64,000 bases of DNA from Marivirga lumbricoides (lineage in GTDB: Bacteria > Bacteroidota > Bacteroidia > Cytophagales > Cyclobacteriaceae): assembly GCF_014636295.1 (NCBI RefSeq), contig NZ_BMEC01000001.1, positions 372,001 to 436,000 on the forward strand, written 5' to 3'. Under the pieces are notes generated by a model. It was not told the origin of the DNA, did not search any database, and was given only the letters and a program-made list of their open reading frames with translations. Within the stretch, counting starts at the first letter, position 1, and each line of letters starts with the position of its first letter. Positions 32,665 to 41,193 of this stretch are shown one piece after another. Both the position numbers and the translations under genes were made by a program.

Positions 32665-34455
32665 TTAACTCCTCACACCAAAGCTGTCGTTTCCTATTAA
32701 AACTGGCTGGTTCAACCTGCCTTTAGAGTCTCTGTTTTCCAGGTTTAATACACCTCTTGGGCAAACGGAAGAACATACACCACAACCTACGCAGGATGCC
32801 CGCACAATATTTTGTCCGCGTTGTGCATACCAGCGCACGTCAATACCCATTTCACAATAAGTGGAACAATTGCCACAGGAAATACACTGCCCGCCATTGG
32901 TGGTTATTCTGAATTTGGATTTAAAGCGTTGGATAATGCCAATATAGGCAGCCAAAGGACAGCCAAAACGGCACCATACCCTGTTGCCCATCAGCGGATA
33001 AAAGCCTGTACCAATTACTCCGGCAAATACCGAACCGATGGTAAAACCGTAAACAGACCTTAAAGAAGCAGTATTGACTCCTGCCAGTGTCTGGGAGTCG
33101 GAAAAATAGGAGTATAATACGCCTATCGTCATTACCACAGCAAAAACCAATACTCCATGCACGCTAAATCGCTCAAATTTCCAGGCACTTAATGATTTAT
33201 CAGAGAGCTGACGGTAAGGATCTCCCAAAGTTTCCGCCAGTCCTCCACAGCCGCATACCCAGCTGCAATACCATCTTTTTCCATACAAATAGGTAAATAG
33301 AGGCACTCCAATAGCAAATAGTGCTATCCCCCAACCCAACATAAAAATGCCAAAAGTACCTGCCTGTAGCTTCTCGTTTATTTTGTAATCAAAAAAGAAG
33401 CTGTAGTCCAGCGGCCACATATTTTTCAAATCCATATACGGCTGGTTCAGGCGCACCAGTATTTCCGGTATAATGAAGGCAAAGGAGAGCTGAAAAAACA
33501 TCACTGAAACAGTTCTGGCCATTTGGTATGGGCTGTGCCTGTATTTAATCAGCATCCTGATTCCCATTACCAATATCGCTATGGTATACAAAAACCCATA
33601 TAAAAACCATCTGCTGGCCGGGAAGCCACTAAGCAATTTACTCACCGGGTCAACCATCACTATCCATGTAGTCATATACTCCGGATACCAGTAAAGTACC
33701 ACATAAAATAAAATAAGGAAAGTGCCCAGAAAAATACCCAACCAACCTCTACTGGTCAAGGCGTTATGAAAGATATGGTTGTTCTTAATTCCTGAGTGGG
33801 TAGTTTTCAGGCGAGGCAGCATATATATTAAGGCACCTGAAATTGGAATAATAATGGCTAAAAGCAACCATAACCACGGATTTTTGGCCACATGACCTGT
33901 ATTGGACGCTTTGGTGATACTGGCTGTAAGGTCACCAACCTTGTAGCTGTCATAGCCTCTTGTTCTTGCAATGGCAGCATTTATTTGGGTAATGGATTGT
34001 TCCAGCTGGGCTGTCAGCGCTTCGGATGATTCGTAGGATTTATCTTCCATCCATCCGGTATAGCTTAAAAGCTGTTCTTTCCTCCAGTTAGCCACTTCTT
34101 CATCTTCAGAAAAGTAACTTTCTACCAATTGCTTTTTATACACATTGTCAGAGGCTTTGCCGGCAATTTCGGATGCTACTTTTGCATCAATACTATATAC
34201 TTGTACAATAGAGTCGTTAATAGCAGAAAAAACAGCTTTCAGGTCGCTTACAAAAGTAAACTGGCTGGAATACGTTTTACCAAGCATCTGCTGAAATTGC
34301 GGAGACATATTGGTAAACTTTTCTTCCCCCAGCTCCTTCTTAAGTACCTCCCCGCTTACTTCGTATTTGCCAATAAAAAACATACTGATAAATAAGCCGA
34401 AGCCGATGATAAATATCAGTAACCCTGCTTTATGTATTATTTTGAGTGAGTTCAT
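32665..34455 (-). CDS. NosR/NapH-like membrane polyferredoxin (4Fe-4S binding protein)
   Basis: 596 residues. An N-terminal helix and a periplasmic region of about 150 residues (CXXC motifs absent) are followed by six or more membrane helices. Cysteine motifs are CSWVCGCGG from Cys397, CRFGCP from Cys495, and two ferredoxin-type clusters CISCGNCSTYC from Cys524 and CVGCGVCSSVCP from Cys556. This set is shared with NapH, NosR and CcoG-type electron-transfer proteins. It should pass electrons between a cytoplasmic or quinone donor and a partner enzyme. The FAD oxidoreductase gene lies immediately upstream on the same strand (49-base gap) and is the likely partner. Confidence 0.85.
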   Translation of the reverse strand: MNSLKIIHKAGLLIFIIGFGLFISMFFIGKYEVSGEVLKKELGEEKFTNMSPQFQQMLGKTYSSQFTFVSDLKAVFSAINDSIVQVYSIDAKVASEIAGKASDNVYKKQLVESYFSEDEEVANWRKEQLLSYTGWMEDKSYESSEALTAQLEQSITQINAAIARTRGYDSYKVGDLTASITKASNTGHVAKNPWLWLLLAIIIPISGALIYMLPRLKTTHSGIKNNHIFHNALTSRGWLGIFLGTFLILFYVVLYWYPEYMTTWIVMVDPVSKLLSGFPASRWFLYGFLYTIAILVMGIRMLIKYRHSPYQMARTVSVMFFQLSFAFIIPEILVRLNQPYMDLKNMWPLDYSFFFDYKINEKLQAGTFGIFMLGWGIALFAIGVPLFTYLYGKRWYCSWVCGCGGLAETLGDPYRQLSDKSLSAWKFERFSVHGVLVFAVVMTIGVLYSYFSDSQTLAGVNTASLRSVYGFTIGSVFAGVIGTGFYPLMGNRVWCRFGCPLAAYIGIIQRFKSKFRITTNGGQCISCGNCSTYCEMGIDVRWYAQRGQNIVRASCVGCGVCSSVCPRGVLNLENRDSKGRLNQPVLIGNDSFGVRS

Positions 34456-34504
34456 TGCTCTATTTTAATTTCTTTTAATCAATTCGATTATACTTTCCAT
34501 TCAT

Positions 34505-35836
34505 TCAGCGTGAGAAAATACCCAATAATTTACGGGGTTTGATAGCCTCCTCCGGATATCGCTCATTATACATTTGAATGAGTTCTGCTTCATGCTTTTT
34601 AAAAAATTCAGGGTCGAAGTTGGCAGCTTTTAAATGGGTAAACACTTTTTTCATAGGCCATTTATCCCTGATCATTTTATCGCATACTTCATGTCTGTAC
34701 CGCACTCCCATCAGGTTTACTCCTTTGAGGGTTTTATTCTCTTTATGAAAAACCAGTCGGATAGATTTTTCACCACTTTTATGCTCCCAATAGAAATGCT
34801 CTTCCGTATTTTCATCAGGTTTATTGGCTACTTGTCCGTAGGTTTGGTATTCAATATCTATAAACTTGGCCGAATTGAACCAAATACCCGGCTGATAGGC
34901 TGTTTTGTTTCCACAGATCGTTTGTGCAACAGTTTCGCCATGCATTCTGCCTGTATACCATACCTGCTCAATGTTTTTGCGATCTGCTGCCGGGGCTTCC
35001 AAAAATTCGGCACAGTCACCGATGGCATACACCTCCGGCTGGTTGGTTTCAAAGTACTCATTCACTTTTATGCCTCTTCCTAATTCCAAATCTGTATTTT
35101 TCAGAAAACCTGTATTGGGGGAAACACCTACAGTTAAACCAACAAACTGACAATCAATTATTGCGCCTCCTTTTAACTTAACAGCTCCTGCCCTGCCGTT
35201 TCCATCATCAATTATCTCTTCAATTTCAGACTCCAGCTGCAGCTTAATTCCATTTTTTTTGATCTGTCTATTCACCATTGCTGATTCTTCAGGAGGTAAA
35301 ACGTTGCTCCAGAAGCTGCTCTCCCTTACCAGCATAGTCACTTCTATATGGCGAGAGTGAAACATTTCTGCCATTTCAATACCTATTAAACCACCTCCCA
35401 CTATTACTGCATGCCTGGTTCCGGGGGTATATTCCTCCATTGTTTCTAGGTCCTGAAAGCTGTACAAGCCCTGCACAGCTTTTAACTCCTGACCGGGCCA
35501 GCCAAACTTGTTGGGCTTTGAGCCTACCGCCAGAATTAAAACATCATAATGCATTGATTCGCTTTTGCTCAACTTTAATTGCTTCTGAGCGAAGTCAATC
35601 TCCTCCACATAATCCCTCAAAAGGTTAATTTTGTTTTTCTCCCAGAAAAAATCCTCATAAGGTTTGGTGTGTTGGTATTTCATATGCCCCATGTAGATGT
35701 ACATGAGGGCTGTGCGCGAAAAGAAATGATCGGTTTCAGCTGAAATGAGTGTAATGGCATCATCGCTGTGCTTCCTGATATGCCTTGCAGCTGTTACACC
35801 TGCAATGCCATTACCGATAATTACTATTTTCCTCAT
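34505..35836 (-). CDS. FAD/NAD(P)-dependent oxidoreductase (pyridine nucleotide-disulfide type)
   Basis: 443 residues. N-terminal FAD-binding motif IIGNGIAGVTAARHIRKH, central NAD(P)-binding motif IVGGGLIGIEMAEMF, and the second FAD motif VYAIGDCAEF near residue 275. No redox-active CxxxxC pair, so it is of the ferredoxin or nitrite reductase-type flavoprotein group rather than a disulfide reductase. The C-terminal 90 residues (YGQVANKPDENTEEHFYWEH) are additional. It probably exchanges electrons between NAD(P)H and the adjacent membrane polyferredoxin. The divergent DUF547 gene starts 128 bases upstream. Confidence 0.88.
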   Translation of the reverse strand: MRKIVIIGNGIAGVTAARHIRKHSDDAITLISAETDHFFSRTALMYIYMGHMKYQHTKPYEDFFWEKNKINLLRDYVEEIDFAQKQLKLSKSESMHYDVLILAVGSKPNKFGWPGQELKAVQGLYSFQDLETMEEYTPGTRHAVIVGGGLIGIEMAEMFHSRHIEVTMLVRESSFWSNVLPPEESAMVNRQIKKNGIKLQLESEIEEIIDDGNGRAGAVKLKGGAIIDCQFVGLTVGVSPNTGFLKNTDLELGRGIKVNEYFETNQPEVYAIGDCAEFLEAPAADRKNIEQVWYTGRMHGETVAQTICGNKTAYQPGIWFNSAKFIDIEYQTYGQVANKPDENTEEHFYWEHKSGEKSIRLVFHKENKTLKGVNLMGVRYRHEVCDKMIRDKWPMKKVFTHLKAANFDPEFFKKHEAELIQMYNERYPEEAIKPRKLLGIFSR

Positions 35837-35964
35837 AAAATTTATTTTCTAGGCTGAATACAATATTATATCATTTAAAATAGCCCTATTGTCCAGCCCA
35901 AGACAATTAAGCTCAATCTGATAAAGCCATATTTACGTAATTATTTCCATCAATATAAACAAAT

Positions 35965-36696
35965 ATGCTCATGAAACATATCCTATTTATTTTACTGATT
36001 ACAACATTACAGTTCCATAACACGCTTCTGCAGGCACAAAGCACCTCTACTTTCAATCAACAGGCCGATCAGTTCTTCCGGAAGAATGTGATGAAAGGCA
36101 AAGTAAATTATAAAAGCCTGAAGGACAATTTCAGTGAGGTAGATAAATTATATTCTTCGCTACAATCAATTGATTTATCCAAATCAACAGAAGCACAGGT
36201 AAAAGCTTTCTACATTAATGCTTATAATCTTATTGTCATCCATCAGATAGCCAAATACTACCCGCTAAAATCCGCACTGGACAGAAACGGCTTTTTTGAT
36301 AAAGTGAAACATGATGTTGCAGGAGAAAGCCTCACTTTAGATCAGATTGAGAAGGGTAAAGTAATCCTTAAGTTCAGGGATCCCCGCGTACATTTTGCCT
36401 TTTCTTGTGCTGCAACAGGATGCCCGGAGTTAGCCAATTTTGCTTTTAATCCTGAGAATTTGGAGGAACAATTAGTGAGCAGAACCACCAGGGCGGTCAA
36501 CAATCCGGAGTTTATCAAAGTAGATAATCAAACAAAAAAGGTAAATGTTTCAATGATTTTCAAGTGGTATGAAAAGGAATTTTTAGAAGGGAATGCTACA
36601 GTACTAGCCTATATTAACAAGTACAGAACGCAAAAAATCCCGGGTGATTACAGCATTCAATTTTATGACTATGACTGGTCATTAAATTCTCTTTAA
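35965..36696 (+). CDS. DUF547 domain secreted protein
   Basis: 243 residues with a signal peptide (ILFILLITTLQFHNTLLQAQ). The DUF547 core is clear: AFYINAYNLIVIHQIAKYYP, LTLDQIEKGKVILKFRDPRVHFAFSCAATGCPEL, and the end FKWYEKEFL. The cysteine in FSCAATGCPEL and a histidine nearby are conserved in the family and suggest a thiol hydrolase-like site, but no activity is established. The start at 35965 or the second Met two codons later are equally possible. Divergent from the redox pair. Confidence 0.88.
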   Translation: MLMKHILFILLITTLQFHNTLLQAQSTSTFNQQADQFFRKNVMKGKVNYKSLKDNFSEVDKLYSSLQSIDLSKSTEAQVKAFYINAYNLIVIHQIAKYYPLKSALDRNGFFDKVKHDVAGESLTLDQIEKGKVILKFRDPRVHFAFSCAATGCPELANFAFNPENLEEQLVSRTTRAVNNPEFIKVDNQTKKVNVSMIFKWYEKEFLEGNATVLAYINKYRTQKIPGDYSIQFYDYDWSLNSL

Positions 36697-36726
36697 TTTT
36701 AATAGTAAATAGTGGTTTGGTTTTAA

Positions 36727-36757
36727 AGTCACCGCAGCAATGTGGTGACTTTTTTTT
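36727..36757 (+). terminator. Intrinsic terminator after the DUF547 gene
   Basis: AGTCACC (36727-36733) pairs with GGTGACT (36744-36750), followed by eight T residues. Confidence 0.85.
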
Positions 36758-36870
36758 GATGCTTCTGAAAGTAGATTTTGTGCACAGTTCACTAACTTTT
36801 AAGCGTAGGCACGTTTTTAATGATAATGGCAAGAGTCATTTTTTCTATGTAGCACTATAAAACCTTATCA

Positions 36871-37620
36871 ATGAAACTCAATTCATTCCAACAAAAATTA
36901 AACAAAGAAAATCCATACGATTTCTCCAATTTAAAAGCTGTGTTTCTCAATTGTACACTTAAAAAATCACCTGATGTATCCAACACGGAAGGCTTGATGA
37001 AGATGAGTGAAACCATCATGAAAGAAAATGGCGTGCAAACGGAAATGATCAGGGCGGTAGACCACAAAATTGCTTTTGGTGTGTATCCGGATATGAGGGA
37101 TAAAGGCTGGCCGGATGATGAGTGGCCGGATATTCAAAAGAAAATTCTTGATGCTGATATTTTAGTCATTGGTTCGCCCATATGGTTAGGTGAAAAATCG
37201 GCCGTAGCTTCAATGGTTATTGAAAGATTATATGGTAGCTCAGGCCAGACCAATGAAAAAGGTCAGTTCATTTATTACGGCCGTGTAGGCGGATGTATTA
37301 TTACTGGAAATGAAGATGGCATAAAGCACTGTTCCATGAATTTACTTTACTCCTTACAACACCTGGGCTACACCATCCCCCCTAATGCAGATGCCGGCTG
37401 GGTGGGAGAAGCCGGACCGGGCCCATCCTACCTTGATGAAGAATCAGGCGGGCCGGAAAACAATTTCACTACAAGGAACACTACTTTTATGACCTGGAAC
37501 CTGATGCATTTTGCTAAAACATTGAAAGATAATAAAGGTGTACCAGGCTATGGAAACAACAGCAAGGAATGGTCGGAAAAGGGAGATAAAGATAATCCTA
37601 ATCCTGAGTATAGGAATTAG
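36871..37620 (+). CDS. Flavodoxin-fold NAD(P)H-dependent oxidoreductase
   Basis: 249 residues. The fold is that of NADPH-dependent FMN reductases: the first strand and phosphate-binding turn VFLNCTLKKSPDVSNTEGL, DILVIGSPIWLGEKSAVASMVIERLYG (FMN isoalloxazine loop), and GGCIITGNEDGIKHCSMNLLYSLQHLGY. A C-terminal extension (TTRNTTFMTWNLMHFAKTL) is common in related proteins. Likely reduces quinones or flavins; substrate unknown. It stands alone, with CTAGA-rich sequence downstream. Confidence 0.85.
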   Translation: MKLNSFQQKLNKENPYDFSNLKAVFLNCTLKKSPDVSNTEGLMKMSETIMKENGVQTEMIRAVDHKIAFGVYPDMRDKGWPDDEWPDIQKKILDADILVIGSPIWLGEKSAVASMVIERLYGSSGQTNEKGQFIYYGRVGGCIITGNEDGIKHCSMNLLYSLQHLGYTIPPNADAGWVGEAGPGPSYLDEESGGPENNFTTRNTTFMTWNLMHFAKTLKDNKGVPGYGNNSKEWSEKGDKDNPNPEYRN

Positions 37621-37745
37621 ATACTGGAATGAAGAGCTTAGATGCTAGAGCATAGAGTCTAGATTCTAGAGTCTAGAGCATAGATTCCAGATTCTAGAGT
37701 CTAGAACTTAGAGGTTAGAGTCTGGATTCCAAATTCTAAGCTCCG
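37621..37745. repeat. CTAGA-rich low-complexity repeats
   Basis: Many near-copies of TAGAGTCTAGATTC in tandem, each partly self-complementary around CTAGA. Similar sequence occurs after sucC at 16497-16556. Confidence 0.7.
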
Positions 37746-37797
37746 AGATGATGAGTCTTAATCAACAGAAATTACCAACCCTTTACGTAACCTCATA

Positions 37798-37834
37798 AAA
37801 AAAGCCTCAAATCGTAATGATTTGAGGCTTTTAG
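37798..37834. terminator. Bidirectional terminator between convergent genes
   Basis: A 13-bp stem (AAAGCCTCAAATC at 37801-37813, GATTTGAGGCTTT at 37819-37831) with a 5-base loop, A-run on the left and T-run on the right. It serves the flavodoxin-like gene and the PfpI gene. Confidence 0.85.
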
Positions 37835-37860
37835 CTTTAATTCTAATCCAGAATTGAAAT

Positions 37861-38421
37861 TTACAAAGTTTTGTTTCCTTCGTGAACTCCTTCTGCAAAT
37901 TCTTCCACCATTTTTCTGTTAAATGCATCTAAATCATCAGGAGAGCGGCTGGTAGTTAATCCCTGATCTACCACCACTTCTTTATCCTCCCAGGAAACAC
38001 CTGCATTTTCTAAATCTGTTCTTATACTTGGGAAAGAAGTCATCACTCTTCCGTTTAAAGCACCTGTTTCAATAAGTACTTGCGGTCCGTGGCAAATTGC
38101 AGCAATGGGCTTTCCTTCATCAAAAAAATGCTTGATGAAATCAATTGCTTCCTGCTTTCTGCGTAACTTATCAGGGTTAATAACGCCTCCAGGCAACATT
38201 AATGCATCATAATCTGAAGCGTTGACTTCCTCTAACAATTTGTCAGCATCTAAATTCAAATTCCATTCTCCTCCATTCCAGCTTCTTAATTTCTTCGAAG
38301 GTGAAATAACATGTACTGTAGCTCCTTCTTTTTCAAGTCTGTCTTTAGGACTCAATAATTCTGATTCCTCAAAACCTGTTTCTGTTAAAATAGCTACTTT
38401 TCTATTTTCTAATCTTCCCAT
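37861..38421 (-). CDS. PfpI/DJ-1 family protein (YhbO-like, general stress protein 18 type)
   Basis: 186 residues, matching PfpI/YhbO length. The nucleophile Cys110 with His111 lies in IAAICHGPQVLIETG, and the conserved glutamate in FEESEL is Glu18 or Glu19. The family covers proteases and proposed deglycases of methylglyoxal adducts; the activity is debated. The next two genes upstream on the same strand are a DUF2383 protein and a Rho_N-like protein, together looking like a stress-response group. Confidence 0.92.
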   Translation of the reverse strand: MGRLENRKVAILTETGFEESELLSPKDRLEKEGATVHVISPSKKLRSWNGGEWNLNLDADKLLEEVNASDYDALMLPGGVINPDKLRRKQEAIDFIKHFFDEGKPIAAICHGPQVLIETGALNGRVMTSFPSIRTDLENAGVSWEDKEVVVDQGLTTSRSPDDLDAFNRKMVEEFAEGVHEGNKTL

Positions 38422-38465
38422 AATATTATAATTTTTTATAGTTCTAAATTAATTTAAGTGAGTTA

Positions 38466-38909
38466 TTAAAGTACTTTACTCATACTTTCCAACTCTGCCT
38501 CAGCAGTTTTAATTGCTCCCAATTGGTCAGAAAGGGTTCTTTTATGTTCTACCTGAAGAGAAGAATTATCAATAATCTCCTCGTAATCTTTAATTGCAGA
38601 TTTTTCTCCTCTGATAGCTTCATTTACAATTGCTTCGTAATCCTCACCTGTTAACCAATCTTTCAGGTCTATCCAGGCTCTGTGAGCATCACCTAAAGCA
38701 CTTGAACCTTTGTCAGGCTTAGCGCCATATTCCTGCAAAATCTCCTTTATTTCATGGCCAAATTGGTAGCGCTCTTTATAGCTTTGCCGAAAAAATTCTT
38801 TCAAGTCATTTCTATCTGTTTTTTCGGCAATCTGCTGATAGCCTTTTTCAGCATCGTAATTTCTCGTTAATAATTTATTCAGTGAATCAATATTTTCTTG
38901 TTGGTTCAT
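38466..38909 (-). CDS. PA2169 family four-helix-bundle protein (DUF2383)
   Basis: 147 residues, all-helical and charged. The ferritin-like pattern NYDAEKGYQQIAEKTDRNDLKEFFRQSYKERYQFGHEIKEIL and IRGEKSAIKDYEEIIDN is typical of DUF2383/PA2169 proteins. The glutamates and histidine are placed as in metal-binding ferritin-like bundles; metal binding is not shown. Followed 44 bases later by the PfpI gene, preceded by the Rho_N-like gene. Confidence 0.88.
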   Translation of the reverse strand: MNQQENIDSLNKLLTRNYDAEKGYQQIAEKTDRNDLKEFFRQSYKERYQFGHEIKEILQEYGAKPDKGSSALGDAHRAWIDLKDWLTGEDYEAIVNEAIRGEKSAIKDYEEIIDNSSLQVEHKRTLSDQLGAIKTAEAELESMSKVL

Positions 38910-38935
38910 AATTTTTGGTTTTTAAGGTTAAAAAA

Positions 38936-39181
38936 TCAGCCTTTCCTTAAGGCTTCTATAAGTTCTTTTTTAGTCATTTTGCTTCTGCCTTCAATGCCAA
39001 CTTCTTTGGCTTTCTGATAAAGATCTTCTTTACTTCTCTTCTCATACTTCTCACCACCGGTGTCCATATCTTTGTTTTTGGTGTTAGCGATTCTGGCAGC
39101 TTTCTGCTTGCTCATTCCCTGATCTCGAAGGGCTTCATACTGCTCTTCATTCTTTATTTGAGGGATGTCTTTATTCGGCAT
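38936..39181 (-). CDS. Small Rho_N/SAP-like stress protein (DUF7218 type)
   Basis: 81 residues, very hydrophilic. The first half (KNEEQYEALRDQGMSKQKAARIAN) is seen in small ChaB-like or DUF7218 proteins. The second half (SKEDLYQKAKEVGIEGRSKMTKKELIEALRK) is a Rho_N-like helix-extended-helix module that often binds nucleic acid. It leads the three-gene stress group; 26 bases separate it from the next gene. A hairpin lies in its 5' UTR. Confidence 0.8.
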   Translation of the reverse strand: MPNKDIPQIKNEEQYEALRDQGMSKQKAARIANTKNKDMDTGGEKYEKRSKEDLYQKAKEVGIEGRSKMTKKELIEALRKG

Positions 39182-39513
39182 AATGTTTAAATTTTACATT
39201 AAAAAAATTACAGACTTTATAATCTGTAACGCATTAAAAAATAACGACTTACTTAATCTTACGCACTATTATTTTAAATGATGCGATTATGTGCAATCAT
39301 TATTTAACACTTCTAGGATTAATTCTTAAAAGAGAATTAAAGCATTAAAAAATGCAAAATACCAGGCTGTTTTGATGATGGTTCATAAGAATGGCCTGCT
39401 CACTCAAGGTTATCCATCTGCACTGTCGAGTCACTATTATATCTTATACAATTTTGGTTTTATACCTGATAAGAAAGAAAATTTCCTCATTTTTGTGCTC
39501 CAATTTTTAAAGT
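39182..39513. other. Divergent intergenic region with a terminator-like hairpin
   Basis: This region separates the minus-strand stress genes from the plus-strand EamA gene. The one structure seen is TTACAGA / TCTGTAA (39208-39229). On the minus strand it is followed by a run of seven T residues, 27 bases before the start codon at 39181. It may be an attenuator or the end of a short leader RNA. Nothing else was recognised. Confidence 0.45.
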
Positions 39514-40404
39514 ATGATCAGAGGAGCCATTTTAGTTTTATTAGGAGCCTGCAGTTTTGGAGTGCTTACCACCTTAGTTAAAATTTCTTATCAGCAAGGC
39601 TTTACCCTTGGGGAAGTAACAGGTGTGCAGGTTTTTTTCGGCATGCTAATTCTGTGGCTTATTTTATCCGGCAGAATGCTCTTTCAAAAAATTAAAGTAC
39701 ACTTTAGCTGGCAAAATAGCTGGAGGGTATTGCTAACAGGCATCAGCACCGGGCTTGTGAGCGTATGCTACTACAAATCCATACAGGAACTGCCTGCATC
39801 TATTGCCATACTACTATTAATGCAGTTTACCTGGATCAGCATGATCATAGAGATAATTGTTCATAGAAAATATCCTAAGCCTATGCAATGGGTTTCTGTT
39901 TTGTTTATTTTATTTGGCACTTACCTGGCTGGAAATGTTTATTCATTTGAAAATATTCCCTGGAGCCTGGAAGGCTTAGGATTCGGCTTATTAGCGGCTT
40001 TCTTCTATGCTATATTTATCTGGGCCAATGGCAGAGTGGGAAATAAACTTTTTCCTGTACAAAAAAGTGCTCTGATGATTACTGGATCCTGCTTTTTCAT
40101 CTTCATTCTTTTCCCTCCTGAATTTTTATGGAATGGAAGCCTTGTGAATGGCTTAACACAATGGGGCTTAGTTTTTGCACTTTTCGGAACAGTCATTCCT
40201 CCTTTGTTCTTTGCTTATGGCATTCCGCAGACCGGAGTGAGTTTAAGTGCTATTTTAAGCTCTGCCGAACTACCTGTGGCAGTATTCTTTTCCAGCTGGT
40301 TATTGGAGGAAGTTGTAACTCCTCTTCAATGGATTGGGGTAGCAATTATATTACTGGCGATAGTAATAGCTAAACTGAAAAAGCGGAAGAAAGAAGCGGT
40401 GTAA
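39514..40404 (+). CDS. EamA family transporter (DMT superfamily)
   Basis: 296 residues with ten membrane helices and two EamA repeats (1-140 and 150-290). Typical segments are LLGACSFGVLTTLVKISYQQGF, YYKSIQELPASIAILLLMQFTW and GVSLSAILSSAELPVAVFFSSWLLEEVVTPLQWIG. DMT proteins export metabolites such as amino acids; the substrate is unknown. It converges on the HAD gene with 8 bases between. Confidence 0.9.
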   Translation: MIRGAILVLLGACSFGVLTTLVKISYQQGFTLGEVTGVQVFFGMLILWLILSGRMLFQKIKVHFSWQNSWRVLLTGISTGLVSVCYYKSIQELPASIAILLLMQFTWISMIIEIIVHRKYPKPMQWVSVLFILFGTYLAGNVYSFENIPWSLEGLGFGLLAAFFYAIFIWANGRVGNKLFPVQKSALMITGSCFFIFILFPPEFLWNGSLVNGLTQWGLVFALFGTVIPPLFFAYGIPQTGVSLSAILSSAELPVAVFFSSWLLEEVVTPLQWIGVAIILLAIVIAKLKKRKKEAV

Positions 40405-40412
40405 CATCATCA

Positions 40413-41090
40413 TTAATTGATGATGAAATCGGCAAAACCAGTCAAATCATTTACCTTAATTTCAGGGTCATCAGCAAGCGGGTAAGTGCTTTTACCCTTT
40501 CTTGCTATAAATGCTGTTTGCAGGCCTGCAGATTTGGCACCGGCTATATCCCAGCCATGTGCTGCCACAAGCATTGCATTTTTTGCTTTTACTTTCATTG
40601 TATCAAGCACATAATTATAAGCTTTGTATGAGGGTTTAAAAGCTTTCACCTCCTCCACACTGAATACTTTATCAAAATAGCACTCTAACCCTGCAAATTC
40701 CATTTGCTGCTTTGCTACTTTAAGCGCGCCATTGGTGAGAGCTACCAAGGTAAAGCCTGCTTCCTTCAACTTTTTTACTGCCTCTTCTACCTCCGGATGC
40801 GGAGTTAAACAAGCCATTGTTTTAAGAATAGATGAAAGCTCTTCCTGATTGATTTTTTTATTTAAGCTGTAAGCTGTCATTTTTAAGGTCGCCTCAGCTA
40901 TTTCCCCAAAATGGTGATAGCGGTTGGTGATGGTATCTACCATGGCGTAATTCAATAATTGCGGAAACCAAATATTGAAAGCATATTCATTTTGAAGGAC
41001 TGTGTTGATCTCCTCTTTCACATTCGACATGTCCAGCAGGGTTTCATTTACATCAAATATGAGTAGTTCAGGTTTTGAAAAAGCTTCCAT
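40413..41090 (-). CDS. HAD superfamily hydrolase, haloacid dehalogenase type II
   Basis: About 225 residues from the ATG at 41090. The longer frame to 41216 would run through the terminator of the subtilase gene and overlap that gene, so the internal start was chosen. It directly gives MEAFSKPELLIFDVNETLLDM, with the HAD nucleophile Asp13. Other motifs are VALTNGALKVAK (motif II) and AHGWDIAGAKSAGLQTAFIAR (motif IV). The type II L-2-haloacid dehalogenase group often has this layout. Substrate unknown. Confidence 0.88.
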   Translation of the reverse strand: MEAFSKPELLIFDVNETLLDMSNVKEEINTVLQNEYAFNIWFPQLLNYAMVDTITNRYHHFGEIAEATLKMTAYSLNKKINQEELSSILKTMACLTPHPEVEEAVKKLKEAGFTLVALTNGALKVAKQQMEFAGLECYFDKVFSVEEVKAFKPSYKAYNYVLDTMKVKAKNAMLVAAHGWDIAGAKSAGLQTAFIARKGKSTYPLADDPEIKVNDLTGFADFIIN

Positions 41091-41130
41091 AAAAATATAG
41101 TTGATAGATTTTAAAGACCCCGGAACTATT

Positions 41131-41164
41131 AAAAAAGGCCAACCCTTAATGAAATAGGTTGGCC
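41131..41164 (-). terminator. Intrinsic terminator of the subtilase gene
   Basis: GGCCAACC (41137-41144) and GGTTGGCC (41157-41164), with six T residues following on the minus strand. Confidence 0.85.
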
Positions 41165-41193
41165 TCAGATATAATAGTATATTATGATTTATT

